A stretch of 64,000 nucleotides of DNA, taken from NCBI RefSeq assembly GCF_032854445.1, contig NC_088297.1, positions 3,161,991 to 3,225,990 on the forward strand, in the 5' to 3' direction. The stretch is from Liolophura sinensis (lineage: Eukaryota > Mollusca > Polyplacophora > Chitonida > Chitonidae). A program made the position numbers and the translations under genes. Under the pieces are notes generated by a model, which was given only the letters and a program-made list of their open reading frames with translations, ran no database searches and was not told the origin of the DNA. This document shows, piece by piece, positions 1 to 10,590 of the stretch (the stretch's first letter is position 1; every line of letters begins with the position of its first letter).

Positions 1-236
1 CCACTGTGACAGTCTTTTGCACACTCAACATGACATACACTTGTGAACACCACTGTGGCAATCTTTTGCACACTCAACATGACATATATGTATATGTGAA
101 CACCACTGTGACAGTCTTTTGCACACTCAACATGACATATACATGTGTCAACGCCACTGTGACAGTCTTTGGCACACTCAACATGATATATATATGTGTC
201 AACGCCACTGTGACAGTCTTTTGCACACTCCGTTAA
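1..236. repeat. Minisatellite, 49-53 bp unit, about 4.6 copies
   Basis: Units start at 1, 50, 103, 154 and 205, each opening with CCACTGTGACAGTCTTTTGC or a close variant and followed by CACACTCAACATGA. The spacer between cores is a variable TA/TG-rich stretch, so unit length drifts. The array is cut by the window edge. The open frame running through it is a by-product of the repeat. Confidence 0.9.
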
Positions 237-543
237 TGCTAACTTGCCCGTTTTTGCTTGCTTGAAACAGGAATTTATGAAATTCTTTTTTCTCTGATTT
301 TGTCAGTCTGAAATGAAAAGGAAAGAAATTTACATTTCCCGTCAAAACAAAATCAGGTTTAAATGAACTATGAGAACAGTATACACAGCATACAGGGAAT
401 TTGCTAAAACAGCTAACCCATTACATAAACATTTATCTTACACTGTAGCTTGTTGAAAATGGAGGACGCATCCTGAAGCTTCAAGATGATATGTAACTTG
501 CCATGGTTAAGCCATTTATCAAGTTTCACTTCACCACAACCGT
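237..543. other. Unique AT-rich spacer
   Basis: No repeat, exon or RNA gene could be seen here. Confidence 0.5.
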
Positions 544-772
544 GCTAGCCTAGCATAATGACCCAGGAGCCTCTCTTGAGAGCAGTCGTTCTGAGTTCAA
601 GTCCAGCTCATGCTGGCTTCCTCTCCGGCCATATGTGGTAAGGTCTGCCAGCAACCAGCGGACTGTCGTGGGTTTTCCCCGGGCTTTGCCCAGTTTCCTT
701 CCACAATAATGCTGGCCGCTGTTGTATAAGTGAAATATTCTTGAGTATGGCGTAAAACACCAACCAAATATA
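544..772 (+). mobile_element. tRNA-derived SINE, head-truncated
   Basis: It matches the window's main SINE from the AATGACCCAGGAG segment through the central GCTCATGCTGGCTTCCTCTC block to the conserved 3' domain (AAGTGAAATATTCTTGAGTA, then GGCGTAAAACACCAA). It lacks the first part of the tRNA-like head and ends in a short TATA tail. Confidence 0.85.
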
Positions 773-1018
773 TATACACTTCATTACAATGAACTGCTTT
801 GAAAACCGTCTGGAGGACAGGTTTATGAGGGACTGACAGACGTTACGAGGTGTAACTCTATGATCTCGCTTGGTACGGCTAAGGGACTGTAACTACATAA
901 GTGAGATCCTTCAGATACTACTTAGTGTGTGTTTCTATCCCAGTCTTACCCAACTGTATTCCTAATGATGTTAGGATTCTTCCATACAGACGGATGTACA
1001 CCAACCCGAGGATATTCC

Positions 1019-1665
1019 AGAGTCTCTGCAAAAACAACCGCAAACTTTATAGTCAATGAGATCTATCACCTGAGGCTGAAGACAGAGTCTCTGCAAAAAC
1101 AACCACAAACTTTATAGTCAACGAGATCTATCACCTGAGGCTGAAGACAGAGTCTCTGCAAAAACAACCACAAACTTTATAGTCAACGAGGTCTATCACC
1201 TGAGGCTGAAGACAGAGTCTCTGCAAAAACAACCACAAACTTTATAGTCAATGAGATCTATCACCTGAGGCTGAAGACAGAGTCTCTGCAAAAACAACCA
1301 CAAACTTTATAGTCAACGAGATCTATCACCTGAGGCTGAAGACAGAGTCTCTGCAAAAACAACCACAAACTTTATAGTCAATGAGATCTATCACCTGAGT
1401 CTGAAGACAGAGTCTCTGCAAAAACAACCACAAACTTTATAGTCAACGAGATCTATCACCTGAGGCTGAAGACAGAGTCTCTGCAAAAACAACCACAAAC
1501 TTTATAGTCAACGAGATCTATCACCTGAGGCTGAAGACAGTCTCTGCAAAAACAACCACAAACTTTATAGTCAATGAGATCTATCACCTGAGGCTGAAGA
1601 CAGAGTCTCTGCTAAAACAACCACAAACTTTATAGTCAATGAGATCTATCACCTGAGGCTGAAGA
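1019..1665. repeat. Minisatellite, 65-bp unit, about 10 copies
   Basis: The unit begins AGAGTCTCTGCAAAAACAAC and ends CACCTGAGGCTGAAGAC. Copies differ at single sites (AATGAG or AACGAG, GAGGCTG or GAGTCTG), and one unit near 1538 has lost 4 bp. Near-identity across copies points to recent expansion or homogenisation. Confidence 0.95.
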
Positions 1666-1754
1666 GGTGATATTTTTATACCATAACAGATTAATTTTAT
1701 ATTCCTACTGTACATGTGACCATCATCCTTTAAAATCATCATAGTACATGTATT

Positions 1755-1915
1755 TTGTTATTTATCTGATTGGTGTTTTAGGCCGTACTCAAGAATACTT
1801 CACTTGTATGACGGCGGCCAGGATTATGGTGGGAGGAAACCGAACAGAGCCCAGGGGAAACCCACAACCATCCACAGTAAAACGCCAATAAAATAAACAA
1901 ATAAATAAATAAATC
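1755..1915 (-). mobile_element. SINE 3' half, minus strand, joined to a plus-strand SINE tail
   Basis: 1755-1880 is the reverse complement of the SINE 3' domain (TTGGTGTTTTAGGCCGTACTC, shown here only as far as the family match). It is followed directly by TAAAACGCCAATAAAATAAA and (AATA)n, which is a plus-strand tail. Two SINE pieces of opposite orientation are fused. Confidence 0.75.
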
Positions 1916-1937
1916 ATTCATTAGACATAATTCCTCT

Positions 1938-2020
1938 GCCTTTTCACACATGAAAGAGCAACTTTCAGGTTGACCTATGCACCCTTTAAATTTGATTTTG
2001 GAGACAAAACTACATTGGTT
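1938..2020 (-). repeat. Dispersed repeat arm, inverted relative to 4303-4385
   Basis: The reverse complement of this stretch aligns with 4303-4385 through AATGTAGTTTTGTCTCCAA and then a CTCTTTCA(C)ATGTG block. The two form an inverted pair about 2.3 kb apart. Confidence 0.6.
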
Positions 2021-2209
2021 GGGTGAGTCAACTTCAGGGCTTCACAAAATATAGAATTTTATCAGTATACAGAAAAATGCCTTCAGAATATGCTTTAATA
2101 AACACCTTACAAACTTGTGAAAATGTTGAAAAATTACAGTAATAATGAAAAAAAAAAACCCAAAATTGGGTTACTTTAATAAATATGGCCTGAGCCCTAA
2201 TTTGCTCCT

Positions 2210-2467
2210 ACTCAGTTGGTTAGTGCGCTAGCACAGCGTAATGACCCAGGAGTCTCTCACCAATGCGGTCGCTATGAGTTCAAGTCCAGCTCATGCTGGC
2301 TTCCTCTCCGGCTGTAAATGGGAAGGTCTGTCAGCAACCTGTGGTTGGTCATGGGTTCTTCCCGGGCTTTGCCCGGTTTCCTCCCACCATAACGCTGGCC
2401 GCCGTCGTATAAGTGAAATATTCTTGAGTAAGGCGTAAAACACCAATCAAATAAATAAATAAATAAA
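2210..2467 (+). mobile_element. SINE, nearly full length, with target-site duplication
   Basis: The body runs from CTCAGTTGGTTAGTGCG in the tRNA-like head to an (AATA)n tail. It is flanked by a perfect 12-bp duplication TAATTTGCTCCT at 2198-2209 and 2468-2479. This shows insertion by retrotransposition. Confidence 0.92.
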
Positions 2468-2479
2468 TAATTTGCTCCT

Positions 2480-3602
2480 CCACCTACCTGATTCCCAATC
2501 TTCTGTGGGTTCTGGAATCTTAAAGTCATACTCATAGCTAGGGACGTCTGTACATCCTTTTAACACTTGTGATTTGCTGTTGTTTTTTTTCTGCTCTGTA
2601 ACAACACAAACCACAATAAAATAGCAAGGCGTGAAAGTCTCAAAGACAACTATTTGAGGTCAAGGCCATATCTAGCAAAAACACTAAAGGGTTCTTATCC
2701 CAAACTTTAATGGTGACATTGTGACTGTGCATAAAGAAACTTTAAAAACGCAACTCCAAATGATGCTTTCTAAGAGCTTTTAAGCCTGTGAATGAAAGAG
2801 ATTTGTATGAACACTTAACTTTCTGTTGGTAAACCTTCATATGTTTGTTTAATTTACTTGCTGGGTTTAATACAGCTTATTTAGTTTTGATGACCAACAG
2901 TTTGGGAGCCCACATGTTTTCCAGAAGCAAAGTCACTCTAGCCATGGCCCTGGTAGCATGCGTTCAGCCACGGTCATGTATATGCGGCTCTTTATATAAA
3001 AGATACAGACCATAACAGCTGGATTTAAACATGCCACGTCACTGTGTGGCCTAACCATCTGAGCCTTCAGTGGCCCTGTCAAGGTCATACAGTCATAGGT
3101 ACAAAGTCAATCTGAATGCATTTGTCTGAGAGCATGTTATCTGTCATCTTCACTTTATTCAGTCAGCCATTTTGCATATAGCTATGCTTACTGCCTTGCC
3201 TTGATCCAACAGGAAGAAATAGCCAATCCATCCCACTCAACAGCTGATGAATATTAATGAAAATACAGTATCCAATCAAATAGAGGATTCCCGAATGACT
3301 GACAGCAAGGATGACACAACAGCAATGAGGCATAAGTGAAAATCAGTGGGTAAAATCTGATAACACAATCTGCCTCTATGTGAATGTGGACATACACGGC
3401 AGAAACAATGACATTTTTTTTTGCTGCTGATTTCCCGTCATACTCAAAACGTTCCTTAAGTGTTTAATCATCTCCTCATGTTGGCCCCCAGTGAGCTTAA
3501 CGGCTTTCAGTTATACACTGCACTTCACGGATATATCAGAAAATTTCAAGATGTATAAACCCTTTGCCACTTCAAGCTGACAAATACTTTGCTGGATAAC
3601 GA
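2480..3602. other. Spacer without recognised genes
   Basis: It is AT-rich with short homopolymer runs. I see no exon with matching splice borders and no repeat shared with the rest of the window. Confidence 0.45.
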
Positions 3603-3810
3603 GTGAGTGAGAGAATGAGTGCTTGGGGTTTAACGTTGTACTTAACAATTTTCAGTCATATGACGACCTTAGAGTGCATGTGATGTGACTCCTTGTTGCA
3701 GGATGGATTGCCACTGCTCTTTTAACCAGTGCTTCTTCTCTGAGACGCCTTACCCAAGGCAAGTAAGCCGCCCTGCCCGAGCCATCATATTGATGCGGGT
3801 CAACCAGTTT
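3603..3810 (+). repeat. Dispersed repeat beginning (GAGT)n then GCTTGGGGTTTAACG
   Basis: It shares GTCATATGACGA, CTCCTTGTTGCAGGA and GCCCGAGCCATCATA blocks, in the same order, with 17388-17600. A short 5' piece recurs at 62585-62650. The copies are diverged and same-strand; the class is unknown to me. Confidence 0.7.
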
Positions 3811-4032
3811 GAGACCTATCTCAAACTGGACCAAATCAGTGATGAATTTCTTGGTCCTTCAAAGTACTTTGTCACACTCACCATACAATAAATCTGCGGC
3901 TATCCTTCCTCGATCCTCACAGGTGCTGACGTGATAACGTAGTTCTGGCTTAGGCATTTCATGATTGGCATTGAATGGACACGTCACAAAGTCTTGGCCA
4001 ATGTGTTGCTGTGAAAACCAATAAACAATACC

Positions 4033-4187
4033 TCTTCAAAATACTGTGATTCTTCAAAAATACTGTAATTCTTCAAAAATACTGATTCTTCAAAAATACT
4101 GTGATTCTTCAAAAATACTGTAATTCTTCAGAAATACTGTGATTCTTCAAACATACTGTGATTCTTCAAAAATACTGTAATTCTTCA
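4033..4187. repeat. Minisatellite, 19-bp unit, about 8 copies
   Basis: The unit is ATTCTTCAAAAATACTGTG or ATTCTTCAAAAATACTGTA, the two variants partly alternating. One unit is shortened. Confidence 0.9.
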
Positions 4188-4302
4188 ACCTTTTCGCATG
4201 TTTGCAAGCTGTTTATTCACGCACATTCTGAAGGCATTATTCTGTGTTGACTGATAAAGTTATACTTTTTGTGAAGCCCAGAAATTCCAATGCCAGCCCT
4301 GC

Positions 4303-4385
4303 CAGTCCAATAAATGTAGTTTTGTCTCCAATATCAAATTAAAAATGGTGCACAAGATGCTATGAATGTTACTCTTTCACATGTG
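4303..4385 (+). repeat. Dispersed repeat arm paired with 1938-2020
   Basis: This is the plus-strand partner of the inverted arm at 1938-2020. They share AATGTAGTTTTGTCTCCAA and a CTCTTTCACATGTG end. Confidence 0.6.
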
Positions 4386-4703
4386 AAACGGTTGAAGAAG
4401 TAGGGTATATTTGTTTCCCATAACCCTACCTACCCATCAAAGAGGGACCTACTCAATTAGTTTTATTGAGTCAGAAAAAATCAAAATTCACCCACCCTTT
4501 TTTCCCCCCACCAAGGACTGAGTTACTTAAAACATTTTTTTAAGGATGTCCTGATAAAAGTCAAGAAAATGAAGTTAGGACAGCAGAGTGATCATCCCAC
4601 AGTGAATATGACTTATCTGCACATGCAGAAAATGAAGAGTATCCAGGATTTTTAATAGTCTGTGTGTTCTCATGGCTACGCTGATATTTCGACTTTTTAT
4701 ATG

Positions 4704-4882
4704 ATTTATTTATTTATTTGATAGGTGAAAAGAATATTTCACCTACAGATGAGCAGGCAGTAGTATGGTTGGAGGAAGCGAGCAGAGCCCAGCGGAAAGC
4801 CAGGACCATCCAAAGGTTGCTGGGCGACCTTCCCACTTAAGTCTGGAGAGGAAGCTAGCATGAGCTGGACTTGAACTCCAGT
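4704..4882 (-). mobile_element. Diverged SINE, minus strand
   Basis: (TTTA)n leads into a degraded 3' domain and then GAGAGGAAGCTAGCATGAGC, the reverse complement of the central SINE block. The head is missing. Confidence 0.8.
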
Positions 4883-5239
4883 TTTCATATGTCAAAATAT
4901 TAGAAATCTTTCTTTTTTTTGTTTTTCAAACTTGTTTCAAAGTTTCCTCGTATTACAGTCAAATTCTTCTTAATAGATATATGATATTCAGTTCGTAAAA
5001 CTGAGTTTAAAACTGAATTTGTAACTGGGAAATGAATATTTTCAGCAAAGAAAAAATTTTACACCGCAAACAACTATACTCAATTCTGGTGGCAAAAACT
5101 GAATTTTCAAACAGCATGGCAAACTTTTTTCTCTCACCTTTCAGAATACAGGTCAAAACTGAATATTTATTTTAAAAGGCAGTCTGTGACTCACAGCTGT
5201 CAAGAGACCGCTTGAGGCTCATATCCTACTTATATGATC

Positions 5240-5560
5240 CATTAACACATACCTTTATTTGGTTGGATTAAATTAACTTCAAATACCCATACATGACCAT
5301 ACATTTCGTCCATGACTAACCTGAGCATTTTTTTCTGATTCCGAGAGCTCTATTGATTTTAGAAAAAGTGTTTTGAGGTTTCCTTGGAACATGGGATGAT
5401 ATTCTACTGGAAAATTGTAAATTTTTCAGAATCCAAAATCATATTTTGTGATGCTTATATACATCTAAAAATGCAATTTCGTGGGAGAAATTTCAGGTCA
5501 TTTAGGGTAGATATTAGAGTTGTCTAATACTGGAAAGATTATCAACCACATCTGCAATAA
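5240..5560 (+). repeat. Diverged dispersed repeat, also at 26270-26530
   Basis: Shared segments in the same order are a GAGAG(C/T)TCTATT block, a GTGTTTTG(A/G)GGTTT block, an ATGATATTCTA or ACGATATCCTA block, and CATCTAAAAATG. Both copies are on the plus strand. The class is unknown. Confidence 0.55.
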
Positions 5561-5712
5561 TTAGATAATTAGAATTGAGAAAATTTCTGCGGCATATTTG
5601 TCAAATTTGCCTTGGTTCATGCAAAAATAAATATTAACTCGATTCATATTCCAAACTGGACTATTCACATTTCCATTTTGGTCTGTAAAATTTGGACTTT
5701 TACGAATCCATG

Positions 5713-5805
5713 CCCCGTTGCATGTGAACTGTTCTAAGGGAAGATAACTCTGCCATTCTACCTACCTGTCTGCATTTCATCAAATGATATGGCATCCTCT
5801 TCACC
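5713..5805 (+). repeat. Outlying unit of the 92-bp tandem repeat
   Basis: It carries GCATGTGAACTGTT, AAGATAACTCTGCCATTCTA and GGCATCCTCTTCACCTCTAT, matching the array at 6254-6597 with more divergence. A dispersed element now separates it from the array. Confidence 0.75.
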
Positions 5806-6245
5806 TCTATGGACACAGACACCCATTACAACTTCCGTTTTTCGGTAGGGACAAATGTAATTCTGTGTATTTTAGGGTATAAAGTCTTTTTTTGCTTACA
5901 GGCAGCCATTTTTGGTGTACAGGTGCATGCTTGGTATTAAAATGCTGGAAACTGTCTAAACTTTGAGGAGGTATGAGCTTTACTGATGAAAGTTTGAAAT
6001 TCTGGGCAAGAGGACGCAAGGTGTGAGGTAGTGATGAGGCTGCGAGTGACGTCCCCTTGGCGTTACTAGGTACGCCTCCCAGCTGCTGGCATGGAAAGGT
6101 CCAGATTTTGACGGTCAAACTATGTCAAGATTTTTATGGCTTGTTTCTCACAAGCTGGGCCAAAGCTTATTGGCCACGGAATGTTTGGGACTGAGCTACA
6201 GCGCTAGACGTTAACACTGTCGCTTATGGTAAATTAATGGGGGTC
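5806..6245 (+). repeat. Dispersed element, second copy at 61530-61895
   Basis: The two copies share ATGAAAGTTTGAAATTCTGG, AGATTTTGACGGTCAA and AAAGCTTATTGGCCACGGAA blocks in order. This copy lies between units of a 92-bp tandem array. No coding potential is evident; the open minus-strand frame has no recognisable product. Confidence 0.75.
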
Positions 6246-6253
6246 TGAGGCCA

Positions 6254-6597
6254 GATGATAAGGCATCCTCTTCACCTCTATTGCATGTGACCTGTTGTAA
6301 GGGCAGATAACTCTACCATTCTACCTACCCGTCTGCATTTCATCAGATGATAAGGCATCCTCTTCACCTCTATTGCATGTGACCTGTTGTAAGGGCAGAT
6401 AACTCTACCATTCTGCCTACCCGTCTGCATTTCATCAGATGATAAGGCATCCTCTTCACCTCTATTGCATGTGACCTGATGTACGGGCAGATAACTCTAC
6501 CATTCTACCTACCCGTCTGCATTTCATCAGATGATAAGGCATCCTCTTCACTTCTATTGCATGTGACTTGTTGTAAGGGCAGATAACTATGTCATCT
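6254..6597. repeat. Minisatellite, 92-bp unit, about 3.7 copies
   Basis: The unit begins GATGATAAGGCATCCTCTTC and ends CGTCTGCATTTCATCA. Later copies differ at a few sites. Confidence 0.92.
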
Positions 6598-7033
6598 GGT
6601 GCAGGGACTGCGTATGATAATGCATCCATCTTCAGTCTCTCTCTTTTAATACTCTTCACAGGATACTTCTGTAGAGGTGAAGGAAAATAATGTCATAATG
6701 TTGCACAAAAAGCAGTAAAAACAGCAAGGGACACAAGTATGCACGGCCAAATCAAGGGCCATACATACAGCTGTATTATAACTGACATGTACAATAAACA
6801 AGAACACTATGGTTATCAATATCAAGTTAGTTTACATACAAAGTCTTTTATTCACAGACCTAAAAGTTCTCCGAACGCTTCTTTTTGAGTTGTATTGTCA
6901 CAATGTCGTCTTTAAAGCTCGGGATCAGAATGATCAATTTTCTTCTCTAGATATGACCATGGCATCCAATCAAGGACCAAAGCATCAACAGAGCCTCAAG
7001 CATAGTACTGCATATACATCTAACAGACCATGA
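6598..7033. other. Spacer without recognised genes
   Basis: Nothing coding could be supported. The 74-codon open frame near 6809 lacks splice context or a family match. Confidence 0.4.
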
Positions 7034-7126
7034 TGTTCATTTATTTCAGTAATGTTTTATGCCGTACTCAAGAATATTTCATGTATACCACGGTGGCCAG
7101 CATGTTGACAGACCTTCCCACATACA
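7034..7126 (-). mobile_element. SINE fragment with internal deletion, minus strand
   Basis: The reverse-complement 3' domain (GCCGTACTCAAGAATATTTC) is followed, after a deletion, by GACAGACCTTCCCACATAC from the centre of the element. Confidence 0.8.
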
Positions 7127-7690
7127 GTAGGCATTACAGCAAAATATTTAAATCCTGCTCTCGGTGTCCAGATTTAATTCCTACGGTTTCTTCCTTTGTT
7201 GGGACAGGCCTTGTAGTCCGTGTATGGTGAAAACAAAGTTACATAATCGAAACAGAAAAATCAATCAAGGGACCATGCATATTTCACCAAAAATAAAATA
7301 ACATCCATTACACTCATAGCTGTAAAATAAAGACAAACAGCAATAAGAACATACGGTCCCTAGAATAGTTTGCCATCTTTGATTCTGGCATCCTCTCATT
7401 CATATTTCTAAACTAGGGGGAGGAGAAGACAAGATGGGAAAGACACCGCTTCTAAATGTCCAATTTCATTCTATTTTCACATATACTTATTACTGTAAAA
7501 GATGTACATAGAAGCTTGTCACATGAAATTCTGTATCTTTACGCACGTGTAAAGGCTCCTGAATATGGGATTGGCTGGCAGTGCCAAAGCGTCCAATCTA
7601 ATTTTCGACGATGAGCGGTAAGGATCTGTAATATCTGAATGCAGCCAAACAGGAAGCCTACTTCAGGTTGTAACAGCCACAGTCAATGAT

Positions 7691-7773
7691 ACCTGTAAAA
7701 TATCTCTCTTCCCCCCATCCCACATGTCCACAAAGTGACATGGTGGAGGGGGGAAGAGAGAGATTTTACCGGT
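7691..7773 (+). ncRNA. Long imperfect hairpin, pre-miRNA-like candidate
   Basis: The left arm 7691-7728 starts ACCTGTAAAATATCTCTC. The right arm 7737-7773 ends GAGATTTTACCGGT. They pair over about 33 of 37 positions, with three or four mismatches and one bulged A, around a loop of about 8 nt. Size and pairing are like a metazoan miRNA precursor. A snap-back repeat remnant is equally possible without small-RNA data. The arms have a strong pyrimidine/purine strand bias. Confidence 0.35.
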
Positions 7774-8339
7774 AACTTTTTGCGCTGAGCAACAGGAAAA
7801 GATAGTATTTTGACATCAGTCAACGATCTGGAATTGGCCAAAACTCCCAGTAAATAACAGTGTAACTTTTGTAACTTTTGTAACTAAGTGAATAGCTGAA
7901 GACTTCCCATAGCATTAGCATGATTACCGTGTCCTGCACAAGTTTATAAATCATTTCCAGACTATCACGCTTAAATACCCAGTTTAAATGAAACACATGG
8001 GTGTACGTCAACATTCTGACACAGGCCGCCAACTCCACTTGTTTCGAAGCTGAGAGAAATTGGTGACACTTGGGTTGGTAGCAAACAAAACAAACCACGA
8101 TCATGACCAGGACATACATGTGCGTATTACGTTGTTACTATAGGCTGGCATATTGGGACACTTTCAGCACAAAACTTGGTTTAGTCCCTCACTTAAATCG
8201 TCTCAGATGCGTACTTTACGTTAACGAGGGAACGCTAGCTATTTCGTATACAGTTAAACTGGAAAATTACCTTTTCACCGCGTAGTTGTGACTCAATGAT
8301 CACTACGAAATCTGGGGTATGTGAAAACCACGATCACTG

Positions 8340-8560
8340 TTGATTATAGGTGAGGCCAACAGTTTTCGTCAGCCTACATCCACGAGGGGAACGGAAGTAC
8401 ATCCACCAGGAAAACGGACATCCATCACGAGGACGGTGTAGTGCGCATGACCACACATATGGCGCGAAATGCACCATGGCTTGACCGCAAATTGTTGGAC
8501 TCAATCAGATCGTATCTTACAAACCTGGCTGTTTCGTCCAATCACAGCAGTTCTTACTCA
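8340..8560 (-). repeat. Dispersed repeat, inverted copy at 37800-38010
   Basis: Its reverse complement shares GATCTGATTGAGTCCAACAA plus TTTGCGGTCAA, and a run of CGTGGATGT-type short repeats ending GTGGATGTAGGCTG, with the 37.8-kb copy. The internal piece differs in length. Confidence 0.7.
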
Positions 8561-9771
8561 GGCACTCGGGTCGATCATTGGCACATGTAACTTCAGTTCA
8601 ATGGAAGGTGTTGCTACCTCAGCTGATGTAAGCTCACTTATTTTTACTATTTTTTAGGTAAAATTTTATACGCATCATAATTAATCCAAACAGTGCTCGC
8701 CAATCTATGAATTACGCTTGCCATTCTGTGCCATTTGAGTTCATCAGTGTATAATGTACTTGTAGGCTAGTTACAACAGCGCAAACTGTCAAAGTTGTTG
8801 TTGTGCTCTTTATTTTAGCAATGTTAGTGCATGACGTACTCATCCTCAGTATTTAATAAGTCCAACTTAGTAGTTGCAAACGTAAAGTTGGTGGTAGCTC
8901 TATGTGGCTAGGTTTGTGCAGAAATATATGTAAGCATTTACTTTCCCAGCACTCTTTGGTTCTCAGTGTGCTATCTTCAACACACTGGTGTTGTCCACAG
9001 TTAGCCCGAGACCTCGGTCTAAGAGTGGCTTATATATAGTGGACCGCTAGCCATCCTTAGCCCGAGAGTTGTCTGCACCCGATTTCGGAATATTGCTTAC
9101 AAAGAGCTACAACCTCATTCAATTCAAATGCATGCGTTTTAGATTCGTCCTGAATACACATAAAGCACGGCTATTCTGAAAGCTAAAATATTTACGCACA
9201 TCTTGCCACAGCCGCTACTCGACTTTACATCCCCACTCTCCTGTAAATCTTAGCTGAAGTCAAAAATATGGTTATATTTGGCAGGTCGCCATGCGCTGGC
9301 ATGTTTTTAAAATCTGGGTTAGCGAGGCACGCTTGCGCAGCAGTGGATAACCTTTCCGGAAAATTTCCGGAAATTGAAATTCTGACGACTTGCCAGCTGT
9401 TGCTGTCAACAGCAAATGGTAACAGTCAGGGAGCGTTTTGTCTTTTCTGACGTACCTGCCACATCCTTTGGCAAAAAACTATCAAGGCCTTCACGCACCG
9501 TAATGCCTATGGTACCCAATTTTGAATGAAGCGGATGTCGAAGGTAACCCCCGTTTTTCATTTGCTAAAAAAATAATTTTAATCTGATAGTTTGCACAAA
9601 CTGTGAGGTCTGTCATTTTGTGCCATAGGCTTCTGTCAAATTTGAATCTCCTCAGTCACATGGCTTTGTGCCTGTCAGAACTGACAGCCAGCTCAAAACA
9701 TAGTGACGTAATGAAAGGTCAACCATGAATGCACATGGGCGGGTAGCAGTAACATGGTTTTGTAGGTCAAA
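8561..9771. other. Spacer, somewhat richer in CpG than its surroundings
   Basis: No exon or known repeat was recognised. A small repeat of TAGCCCGAGA occurs at about 9003 and 9059. It could hold a promoter for the plus-strand exon candidates downstream, but no core element is convincing. Confidence 0.3.
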
Positions 9772-9792
9772 ATGTCAACACGGCATGTGAGC
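9772..9792 (+). CDS. Possible first coding exon of an unidentified gene
   Basis: ATG followed by six codons (MSTRHVS) runs straight into GTAAGTCA, a near-consensus donor. The evidence is only start codon plus donor, so chance is a real alternative. If real, it ends in phase 0 and could begin the plus-strand gene suggested by the exon candidates at 13.2-18.5 kb. Confidence 0.2.
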
Positions 9793-10003
9793 GTAAGTCA
9801 CAACTGTGAATTATCTTAGATTTACTGGCCGTAAAGGGTACAGAATGTTGGAAAACTTGGCAGAGGATGACTCGGTGAACATAATTCATTGGAGTTTTGT
9901 CCTGTTAATGCATGTACTGGTACATTTTGCACAGATTTTTGTTGCACGTAGTTTCTCCGCGCTTGGCTATTTTTACATACCACTGTTTTAACCTGGATGA
10001 CTC

Positions 10004-10051
10004 CTCGGCTGTGATCTATGCCTAACCCCATATTAAAAGATCACAGCCGAG
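10004..10051. repeat. Perfect 13-bp inverted repeat (hairpin)
   Basis: CTCGGCTGTGATC at 10004-10016 and GATCACAGCCGAG at 10039-10051 pair perfectly over a 22-nt loop. The function is unknown. Confidence 0.7.
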
Positions 10052-10389
10052 ATCCTTGCCTAGTTCGCAGTAGGCCCAGTGTATGATGTGGTTGCTCGTA
10101 ATGCCTGTCCTTTTCTGCGACCGATGTATGTCAGTTTAGTGATATGCTACGTTTTGGAAGTATGCACTGCACCCTTACTTCTATGTGTACATCACCTACT
10201 GGCATCATCTGCCATTCATGCACCATGTTTCAAATTTCAGTATAATCACTCGGAAGTACTTCTTTACATGCATGTTAAATTTCTGTTTGTGCAACCCATC
10301 AAACCTACAGCCATTGCATATGTCACATATCCTTTTTTTAATACCATTGAAACAAGATTGGCCTTCTTGTCTGAGGGAGTTAGGGAGTT

Positions 10390-10590
10390 AGCACGCCAGT
10401 GCTGCCATGTGACCCAGTCGCTAAGAGATCAACTCTAGTTCATGCTGGCTTCCTCTCTGGCCGTACATGAGCAGGTCTTCCAGCAACCTGCGCATGGTTG
10501 TGGGTTTCCTCCTCACTCTGCCCAGTTTCCTCCCACCATAATGCTGTACTGGAATGCTCTTGAGCATCAAACACCAATGAAATAAATAAA
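10390..10590 (+). mobile_element. Diverged SINE
   Basis: Degraded head (GTGACCCAGTCGCTAAGAGATC), central TTCATGCTGGCTTCCTCTCT, shortened 3' domain and an AATAAATAAA tail. Confidence 0.85.

Noticed and set aside
6-236. 76-codon repetitive Thr/Val-rich frame at the window start
   Set aside because: It is translation of the minisatellite.
1019-1665. CRISPR-like array
   Set aside because: Repeats are contiguous with no unique spacers, and the genome is eukaryotic. It is a plain 65-bp minisatellite; the same applies to the 47-, 84- and 92-bp arrays.
5807-6118. 103-codon minus-strand frame
   Set aside because: It lies wholly within a dispersed element. The second copy at 61.5 kb does not keep a comparable frame.
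10079-10438. 119-codon plus-strand frame
   Set aside because: It runs from spacer into a SINE and has no splice context or recognisable domain. The cysteine- and histidine-rich composition reflects base composition.
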